From positions 1 through 64,000 of the forward strand of contig JAYTVA010000042.1 in NCBI GenBank assembly GCA_043744255.1: a DNA stretch of 64,000 bases, written 5' to 3'. Positions 58,701-64,000 of this stretch are shown one piece after another (positions within the stretch are counted from its first letter, which is position 1; every line of letters begins with the position of its first letter). The translations under genes were made by a program, and so were the position numbers. The DNA comes from UKL13-2 sp043744255. Its GTDB lineage: Bacteria > Pseudomonadota > Gammaproteobacteria > Burkholderiales > Usitatibacteraceae. The notes beneath the pieces are model-generated. The model made no database searches. It was not told the DNA's origin and saw only the letters and a program-made list of their open reading frames with translations.

Positions 58701-61700
58701 CAAGGAGGCCGTTTTGTGGGCTTCCTGAAGGCGTTTGTCAGTGGCGAATTCGCTACGCAGTGCATTGAGTTCCTGCACCAAATCCGGTCGCGCAATGGGC
58801 CAGTTGTGCGTGACCAAGCCACGCACCATGGCATTGACGGCATCGACCCCTTCGCGTGTGACTTCAAGCTGGCGCTGCGACCACGCGGGTGCGACGTCAA
58901 TCGCATCCTGTAGCCATTTTTCCAGTGCGTGCGCAACGTCGGCGATCATGGTGAAACCGGTGGTGCGCGAGGAGCTGGTCAAGGTATGCGCGGCGCGCAT
59001 GAATTCGAATGAGACCGGCTTTTGCATGTTGGCTTCAACCGCAGCCATCTCGTTGTCGAGCGTGGCCGAATGGGAATTGGCTTCGTCCAAATAAATACTG
59101 AAGAACGCCGCAGCCAGTTTGACGGGGCCGATGTGCACCTCGGCAATTTCCGGCGCAGGCAGCATGGTCGGCTCAGGCGGCGCGTCCGCGATCACGACCG
59201 TAGGTATTTCGGCCACGACCGGCACCACGAGTTGTTGCAGCGGTTGCGTGGCCTGTAGATCGAATTCGGCAGCGGCCTGCGGCGGGGGTGCGCCGAGATC
59301 GAGTGACGGCAAGTCCAAGCCACTGAACAGCGGTGGCACCGCCACCACCACGACCGGTGTGGCAACCGCCGCTGGTAGCGAAAGCTCTTTGTCGTTCTTG
59401 ATGAGATCGGCCATGCGTGCGATCTCGGTGCCGTCTATCTTGGTGTGACCCTCGGCCTGCAATTGCTCGACCCATGCTTGAAACGCGGTGGACGAGTGAT
59501 CGATGAAATGCAGCAGGCTGGACGACGCCGGTTTTTCGTCTTTGAGCGACTTGTTGGCGACCTGCTCGCAGTTCCAAGCCACATCACCGAGGTCATTGAG
59601 CCCGACCATCCGACCCGAGCCTTTGAGTGTGTGGTAGCCGCGACGAATGGTGGTGAGTGCCTCGCGATCATGCGGTGTTGCGCGCACGACCGCGAGGTTT
59701 TCGCGAATGGTGGCGACCACTTCGGTCGCTTCTTCTAGGAAAATTTCGAGCAACTCATGATCGACTGCCGCCGCCGGTGCATCCATGAGTTGTACGGCTT
59801 GTTGGGTCGGCGCTTGCGCTGGCTTGCTGGGGGCAATTTCCTGCAGCGCCGCGCTCATGCCCACCTTGAGCGGATCGAAGCTGGCATCAATGGCTTTGAG
59901 CGCGTCTTCGCTTTGCTTCGCTGACTTGGTGTCTTCGATCAGCGTGGCTTCTTGCTGCAATTCTTTGACCGCATCGCGTAGCTGCGCGCGTGGTGCGGTT
60001 GATTCGGGTTGCTGCTTCCAGTCTTCGTATGCCGCTTGCACTTTTTGTTTGGCGACATCGACATCGGTGGCCGATACTGGTGCCGGTGTCGGCATGGCCA
60101 AAATTTCCACTGGCTTTGCGGCAAGGCCAAAACGCAGCAGGGCAGGCAGCAATGCGTCGCGCGGCTGCGACGCGCCACGCTGTAACGCGCCGATGTAGAG
60201 GCCGAGTGCCGATACGCCTTCTGCGACCAATTCGGCGTCCTCACCGGTGCCACTTGATGCCCCCGAGGCGAATTGCGACACGCGCTCGCGCAACACTTGG
60301 TTGAGCGCAGCGGCTTCGTTCAACTCCAACATCGATAGCGCACCCTGCACCTGCGAGAACAGCGGCAGCAGCGTGGTCAACTCGCCGGTCTTGCTGGGCT
60401 CGCGGAAAAAATTGTCCAGCGTGGTTTCGATAATCGCGAGATTGGCGTGCACCTCTTGTCCCACCTGAAACATGAGGATGCGCTCTTGTGCGCGCTGGGT
60501 GATGTCGTCCATCAAGCTGTTAGCGGCGGCATCGAGTGGCGGCAGGGTGGCACCGGTGAGCGCGCCCTTTACCCGTGCGCTAATGTTGGCAACGTGCGCC
60601 GGAAAATCGGCAGACAGTTTGAAATAATTTTCTAACGTCGATTCTGCGAACAATAGCGCGGTCGCCACTTCCAGGCCCTGCCCCTCGCTCAGCGTAGCCT
60701 GCGACTTATGGAGATGCGTGCCAGCCGTCGCCAATATCTGGAACAGCTGGGAGAGGTCACGGTTCGATTGGTTTTGCGCATCGACGGCCAGCGCTTGCGC
60801 GTCGGCCACATACGGATCGAGCGACGCCTGATTGCCACTGCTGAATTTGAGCCAGTGTGCTTTGAGTAGCTGCAGCTTGTCGCGCAGTCCGCGCAGTACT
60901 AGCTTGCGTTGATCGTCCGCGACGCTATCGCCGACTGGCTCGGGGGCGGTCAGCAGTTCGTCCAAACGATAGAGCGCACGAATACGTTCAGTGCGCTCGG
61001 TCTTGACGTTGGCGTTGCCAATCACCAACAGCAAATCGCGAAATAATTTTTCGGGTACCTTTTGCACGCCTTCGATCAGCAATTTGATTTGCTGATCGAT
61101 CTTGCCAAACAGCTGCACGGCGAGCGCACCGGCGTTATCCGGATCCCCCGCGACCACGTCAAAAAATCCGCCTGCGGTGTACCAAAACGCGCGCGTCGGC
61201 GAGCCGAGCTGTAGCGCCTCAATCGACAGCGTGGCATTGCGCATATCGCGGGCACCACCGGTGAGGTTTTTGTCGCGCAATAACTTCAGTAGCCCGGCTT
61301 GATAGACACTGCGGCGACGCGCGATCCCCTCAGAGAGGGTTTGCGCGTCCGGCGTGACCACGGTGACGTCCGACATCGGCAACGTCACCGACAAGTCGGG
61401 CGAAAACAAATCGGCCTCGGTGGCGTCCTTGGCACCGCGCGCGCGATTGACGGCCACGTACGCCGACGACAGCATCATCGGTCTATCTACACCCCCAGTC
61501 ATGAGGTTGTCGAGATAGGCCGACAATCGCGCAATCGCGCTATGGGTGACCACCACGCGTTGCGGTATTTCGCCTCGCATCGCGGGATCCTCCAATGACG
61601 CCGCCAGTCGCTCGATCTCTTCGTTGAACCGGGTGGCCGCCCCCAAGCCGACCATCGACAACGCGCCGGTCACCTGGTGCAAATGTGTGCTGACGAATTT

Positions 61701-61841
61701 GTGCGCCTTGGCGTCGGTCGGCTGCGCCAGCAACGCATCGAGGTGCGTACGCACTTCACCCAATGAATGCTCGATCTCGGTCCTGACCCACGAGAGCGGG
61801 CCGATGTCGAAGGGTGCAGTAGCGATGGGGTTTGCAGCCAT
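55788..61841 (-). CDS. chpA: ChpA/PilL-type hybrid chemosensory histidine kinase
   Basis: A 2017-residue cytoplasmic kinase of the type IV pilus chemosensory system, controlling twitching and cAMP/surface responses. Canonical Hpt domains carry YHTLKGSGRM near residue 735 and HLHTLKGSARM near 1277; weaker Hpt-like repeats are near 50 (HLHQVTGALSM), 499 (QVQGALSML, no His) and 952 (AHTLTSSSRT). A Pro/Ala-rich linker covers about 1060-1220 and contains the Ala/Gly stretch AVAGAAIGGAALTG. The kinase core follows: N box NAVSHGLELPAER near 1572, G1 DDGGGLNLERI, G2 GRGVGMDIVRNEI, then a CheW-like domain (TYAIPSVMIEQV) and a receiver with the phospho-Asp in LLDVEMPRMDG near 1942. It lies 64 bp after pilJ. 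Confidence 0.95.
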   Translation of the reverse strand: MAANPIATAPFDIGPLSWVRTEIEHSLGEVRTHLDALLAQPTDAKAHKFVSTHLHQVTGALSMVGLGAATRFNEEIERLAASLEDPAMRGEIPQRVVVTHSAIARLSAYLDNLMTGGVDRPMMLSSAYVAVNRARGAKDATEADLFSPDLSVTLPMSDVTVVTPDAQTLSEGIARRRSVYQAGLLKLLRDKNLTGGARDMRNATLSIEALQLGSPTRAFWYTAGGFFDVVAGDPDNAGALAVQLFGKIDQQIKLLIEGVQKVPEKLFRDLLLVIGNANVKTERTERIRALYRLDELLTAPEPVGDSVADDQRKLVLRGLRDKLQLLKAHWLKFSSGNQASLDPYVADAQALAVDAQNQSNRDLSQLFQILATAGTHLHKSQATLSEGQGLEVATALLFAESTLENYFKLSADFPAHVANISARVKGALTGATLPPLDAAANSLMDDITQRAQERILMFQVGQEVHANLAIIETTLDNFFREPSKTGELTTLLPLFSQVQGALSMLELNEAAALNQVLRERVSQFASGASSGTGEDAELVAEGVSALGLYIGALQRGASQPRDALLPALLRFGLAAKPVEILAMPTPAPVSATDVDVAKQKVQAAYEDWKQQPESTAPRAQLRDAVKELQQEATLIEDTKSAKQSEDALKAIDASFDPLKVGMSAALQEIAPSKPAQAPTQQAVQLMDAPAAAVDHELLEIFLEEATEVVATIRENLAVVRATPHDREALTTIRRGYHTLKGSGRMVGLNDLGDVAWNCEQVANKSLKDEKPASSSLLHFIDHSSTAFQAWVEQLQAEGHTKIDGTEIARMADLIKNDKELSLPAAVATPVVVVAVPPLFSGLDLPSLDLGAPPPQAAAEFDLQATQPLQQLVVPVVAEIPTVVIADAPPEPTMLPAPEIAEVHIGPVKLAAAFFSIYLDEANSHSATLDNEMAAVEANMQKPVSFEFMRAAHTLTSSSRTTGFTMIADVAHALEKWLQDAIDVAPAWSQRQLEVTREGVDAVNAMVRGLVTHNWPIARPDLVQELNALRSEFATDKRLQEAHKTASLLRATQAMTPPASPPVPPVAPHIAAPAVTAPSTETSPAPSDNADFDFFDVPAKPEVVAPPLAPVVERALEPPPVLPPVSPAPLAPAPPAPAPAAPASAPPAAPADSPWWKISAVAGAAIGGAALTGATASPFKVPGVPVPKSTEPVPPPLAPIETAPPVAVQSAVPPPVAALVAEPEQNRRVVKDDVDRDLLPIFLEEAREITPQVGDALRRWRAAPTNPAPAAELARHLHTLKGSARMAGLMRLGELSHVLETRVIDMAALAAPDAARFDQVDEGLDRFNVALGHLEKGELAAPMEIPVVPDVSQHLPAPMAKLAAARAEIIAEGEKLEGRERHALLRVSADMIDRFVNEAGELAIARSRIDLEVATFKRALMELAENATRMKMQLREIEIQAESQIQSRTKEAQEHGGDFDPLEFDRFSRMQELTRFVTESLNDVVTLQQSLAANLDETEAALLQQARITRELQQGLMGVRLVPLGNLQDRFYRLVRQTAKELDKKANLEFRGVRVEIDRSVLEKITAPFEHLLRNAVSHGLELPAERASQGKSEIGEITIDAQQVGNEVVLTLTDDGGGLNLERIRAKAIAQGLIDQDAEVTDAQLTQYIFMAGFSTADTVTQVSGRGVGMDIVRNEILSLGGRIDISTTAGRGTTFTIALPLTLAVTQAVLVKIGETTYAIPSVMIEQVQDFNGKRYEGLLERSEIDWKGNKYPLRSLEATLGGKPTVSATRRASVILAKSGQQRAAVQVDEIVGNREIVVKNIGPQLARLVGLSGATLMGSGQVILILNPVQLVYREAATVKVESGVPSAQSAVTVSTPEVQTGTSLAETMAANMFDDFGFVKDEKPVVVRTMPLVMVVDDSLTVRKITTRMLSREGFEVVTAKDGIDALQQLQDIEPDVILLDVEMPRMDGFEFARNARADARSRNIPIIMITSRTADKHRNRAFELGVNEYMGKPYQEEQLLAVIRTYTQKKAS

Positions 61842-61905
61842 GGGGAATTACGCCTTGGTGAGTCCGCGTGAGGAACGAAAGTCCGCGTCGTGCATGGAGT
61901 CGTGC

Positions 61906-64000
61906 TTAGAGTTTGAAGCCGGAGACCGATGCCTTCAGGTCGGATGCCACGTCGGCGAGATCGCGAATGGAGGTGGCGGTTTGTTGCGTACCGATGGTGG
62001 TTTGGCGATTGATTTCCAGCATGGATTGCATGTTGCCCGCGACCTTGTTGGCTGACGTTGCCTGAGTCTGTGCATCGACCGAGATGCGTTGAATCAATGC
62101 AGCAAGATTTTTCGTCACCGCGTCGATCTCGGTCAGCGCCTGGCCGGCCGCATCAGACAGTTTTGCGCCATCGACCACGCCCGCCGTGGACTTTTCCATC
62201 GCGGCCACCGCGTCTTGGGTATCGGCCTGAATGGTTTTTACAATCGCGCCAATCTGCTTGGTGGCCTCACCGGAACGTTCCGCCAAGCGCTGCACCTCTT
62301 CGGCCACCACCGAGAAGCCGCGACCCGCTTCACCGGCCGACGCGGCTTGAATCGCGGCGTTGAGCGCCAGCACGTTGGTTTGTTCGGTAATGTCCGAAAT
62401 CAACTCAACGATCTCGCCGATCTCTTGCGAGCTTTCGCCGAGGCGCTTAATCCGCTTTGAGGTTTCCTGAATCTGATCACGAATGTCGTTCATGCCGGCA
62501 ATCGAGTTTTGCACCGCTACGCGCCCCTTGCTCGCAGCAGCCAACGAGCGCATAGCGACCTGCGCGGATTCGTCAGCGGATGCCGAAACGGAGGTCAGGG
62601 TTTGCGCCACCAGCAGCACGTCCTGCGTGGTGGCCTGAATACCCTTGGATTGTTTTTCCGCCGCATCCAGCAATTGCACCGACACCGCCTGCGCTTGCTG
62701 CGAGCGCACCGACACCGAATTCGACGCGTTATTAACCCCCGTGACCAGCGTACGCAATTCGTCAATCGTGTAATTCATCGAGTCGGCAATCGCACCGGTG
62801 ATGTCTTCAGTCACCTTCGCGCGAATCGTTAAGTCCCCGTCGGCCAAGTCGCCCATTTCGTTGAGCAGTCGCAAAATGGCTTCCTGATTTCGCTTGTTTT
62901 CCGCTTCCGATTCGGCGGCACGGCGACGCGCGTCGCCCAAGAACACGATGGCCAACAGCGCCAAGGTCGCCAACGTCAATAGCCCGAACAGGAGTGCGAG
63001 CAGCAGTGGCAGGATGCTTTTTTGCGTGGCGATGGCGCCCTGCAGTTTTTCCACGCTCGACAGTAGCTGCTCGGAACCCTGTTGCAGTGAGCGACCCGAC
63101 TGGCGCGCCGCGACCAGCTTTTGCACGTTGCCCAGGATCGGCTGAATATTTTTTTCGAACGCGCTGAATTGCTCGCGCAATTTTGCCACCTGCGCTTTGC
63201 CATCGGCGTCGCGAAAGGCGGCCACACCGAGCGTGTCCGAACCCGATTCCAGCGCTTTCACCAACTCGCGAAAATCGTTGGTGTCCTTGCCCAGCAAAAA
63301 TGGCACTTCCGGGCCGATCACGTCGGCACCAAGAATCTCGGCAGCGCCGCGCGCCAAGCGTTCAGAGAGAAACGTCAGCCGATCCACTTTTAGAATTTGC
63401 GCGGGCGGCACACCTTTTTGTTGCATCAGTCCAGTCAAATCCTGCGCCAGTTGCGCCATTTCGTCCGCACCGGTGCGCACCTGCGCGATGTTGCGCGAGA
63501 GATCAGTCAAGTCGGTTTTTGCGGCCAGGATGGCGGTGGATGCGTTCGCTGTGTCGGTGTAGCGTTTGTTCAACTCGTCGAGTCGCGACACCGTCTCATC
63601 GGAAGCACCTGCCGGGGGCACGGATGTGCCGAGTGCATCCCCACCTTCGTTGAGAGTCTTCAGCAAAACCTTGAACTCTTCGCTACTGCTTTGCAACTGT
63701 GCGAACGACGTCACGTCGCCACGCGCTGCCGAGCCACCCGCTTTTGCCAAGCGCTGCGTGTGGTACTGCATTTGCGCAGTGATGTTGTTGTAGGCCGCGC
63801 CGTGGCCGGCCTTGACGCGGTCATAGCCCAGCGCCAACAACGCCAACACCGCAAAAATCGCCGCGACGACCAATAGCGTAATGAGTTGCGACTCCAGCGG
63901 CTTGTCGCCGATGATCGGCACTTTGAACGCGGTGCCGGAGAGCTTCTGCGTTTTGTTGATCTTGTTGGCCGCAACAGTCGCGGCGATCTTCTGCGTTTGG
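61906..64000 (-). CDS. pilJ: Methyl-accepting chemotaxis protein PilJ (5' end beyond window)
   Basis: At least 697 codons; the frame is open through the right edge (encoding QTQKIAATVAANKINKTQ and LSGTAFKVPIIGD before the membrane helix), so the true start lies outside. A first membrane helix (LITLLVVAAIFAVLALLALGY) is followed by a PilJ-type periplasmic four-helix region, a second helix (ILPLLLALLFGLLTLATLALLAI), HAMP and a signalling domain with the hairpin tip EQTNVLALNAAIQAASAGEAGRGFSVVAEEV. It senses pilus or surface cues and controls the ChpA kinase encoded next. The GTG at 63921 is not a real start because the coding sequence continues upstream. Confidence 0.94.
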   Translation of the reverse strand, partial: QTQKIAATVAANKINKTQKLSGTAFKVPIIGDKPLESQLITLLVVAAIFAVLALLALGYDRVKAGHGAAYNNITAQMQYHTQRLAKAGGSAARGDVTSFAQLQSSSEEFKVLLKTLNEGGDALGTSVPPAGASDETVSRLDELNKRYTDTANASTAILAAKTDLTDLSRNIAQVRTGADEMAQLAQDLTGLMQQKGVPPAQILKVDRLTFLSERLARGAAEILGADVIGPEVPFLLGKDTNDFRELVKALESGSDTLGVAAFRDADGKAQVAKLREQFSAFEKNIQPILGNVQKLVAARQSGRSLQQGSEQLLSSVEKLQGAIATQKSILPLLLALLFGLLTLATLALLAIVFLGDARRRAAESEAENKRNQEAILRLLNEMGDLADGDLTIRAKVTEDITGAIADSMNYTIDELRTLVTGVNNASNSVSVRSQQAQAVSVQLLDAAEKQSKGIQATTQDVLLVAQTLTSVSASADESAQVAMRSLAAASKGRVAVQNSIAGMNDIRDQIQETSKRIKRLGESSQEIGEIVELISDITEQTNVLALNAAIQAASAGEAGRGFSVVAEEVQRLAERSGEATKQIGAIVKTIQADTQDAVAAMEKSTAGVVDGAKLSDAAGQALTEIDAVTKNLAALIQRISVDAQTQATSANKVAGNMQSMLEINRQTTIGTQQTATSIRDLADVASDLKASVSGFKL

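Overview
The window reads as chromosomal DNA of a betaproteobacterium, probably Burkholderiales-like. The grounds are the gap/pgk/pyk/fba/purC glycolytic block, the def-fmt-rsmB-DUF4390-ntrY-ntrX string, a kinase/phosphatase pair between rph and yicC, yicC-gmk-rpoZ-spoT, and a ChpA/PilJ type IV pilus chemosensory pair. Genes are tightly packed with many 1-11 bp overlaps. No tRNA, rRNA, CRISPR array, prophage or complete insertion sequence was recognised. Assignments come from reading motifs by eye, without database searches.

Layout. 0.1-3 kb: a pseudopilin-like protein, a small lipoprotein, an orphan ModA-like binding protein and a small ribbon-helix-helix-like protein. 3.1-6.2 kb: a four-gene overlapping operon (TIGR04283 glycosyltransferase, TIGR04282/DUF2064 nucleotidyl/glycosyltransferase, DUF3047, TIGR03169 FAD oxidoreductase). 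6.0-8.0 kb: a segmental duplication. The convergent end of the FAD gene and rph occurs twice, as two roughly 0.48 kb direct copies flanking one unknown secreted-protein gene; each copy holds one intact and one broken gene tail, and a 27-nt loop is inverted between the copies. 7.8-18.8 kb: housekeeping genes on both strands (rph, PP2C phosphatase, Ser/Thr kinase; then yicC, gmk, rpoZ, spoT, ridA, recG, a divergent TrpF paralogue, ubiA). 18.9-22.3 kb: small accessory genes, including DUF302, an AAA/DUF4143 ATPase, remnants of toxin-antitoxin loci and a DUF1801/YdeI protein. 22.3-30.1 kb: leftward def-fmt-rsmB-DUF4390-ntrY-ntrX-parB. 30.3-35.7 kb: rightward LysM protein, dprA, topB. 35.8-44.1 kb: leftward gap, acetyltransferase, lipoprotein, pgk, pyk, HTH regulator, fba, purC, with one rightward secreted protein inside. 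44.2-55.7 kb: rdgB-hemW, a GAF-PAS-PAS-GGDEF-EAL protein, xth, a DUF4124/glutaredoxin-like protein, prlC, dusA, a DUF2087 protein, a YceB-like lipoprotein and uppP. 55.8-64 kb: the 2017-residue ChpA-type hybrid kinase and PilJ, the latter cut by the window edge.

The most unusual signals are non-coding. One is the duplicated junction with its inverted loop. Another is a dispersed palindromic element (core GAAACGCC...GGCGTTTC) seen eight times, seven of them at the tail-to-tail ends of convergent gene pairs, where it probably acts as a bidirectional terminator. A third is a set of genes whose -10-like hexamer lies only 11-15 nt before the start codon with no Shine-Dalgarno, suggesting leaderless transcripts. 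Among proteins, NtrX has lost its Walker A lysine and GAFTGA loop, the TrpF paralogue lacks substrate-binding residues, and the DUF4124 gene appears shifted out of its natural start at a 6-base homopolymer.
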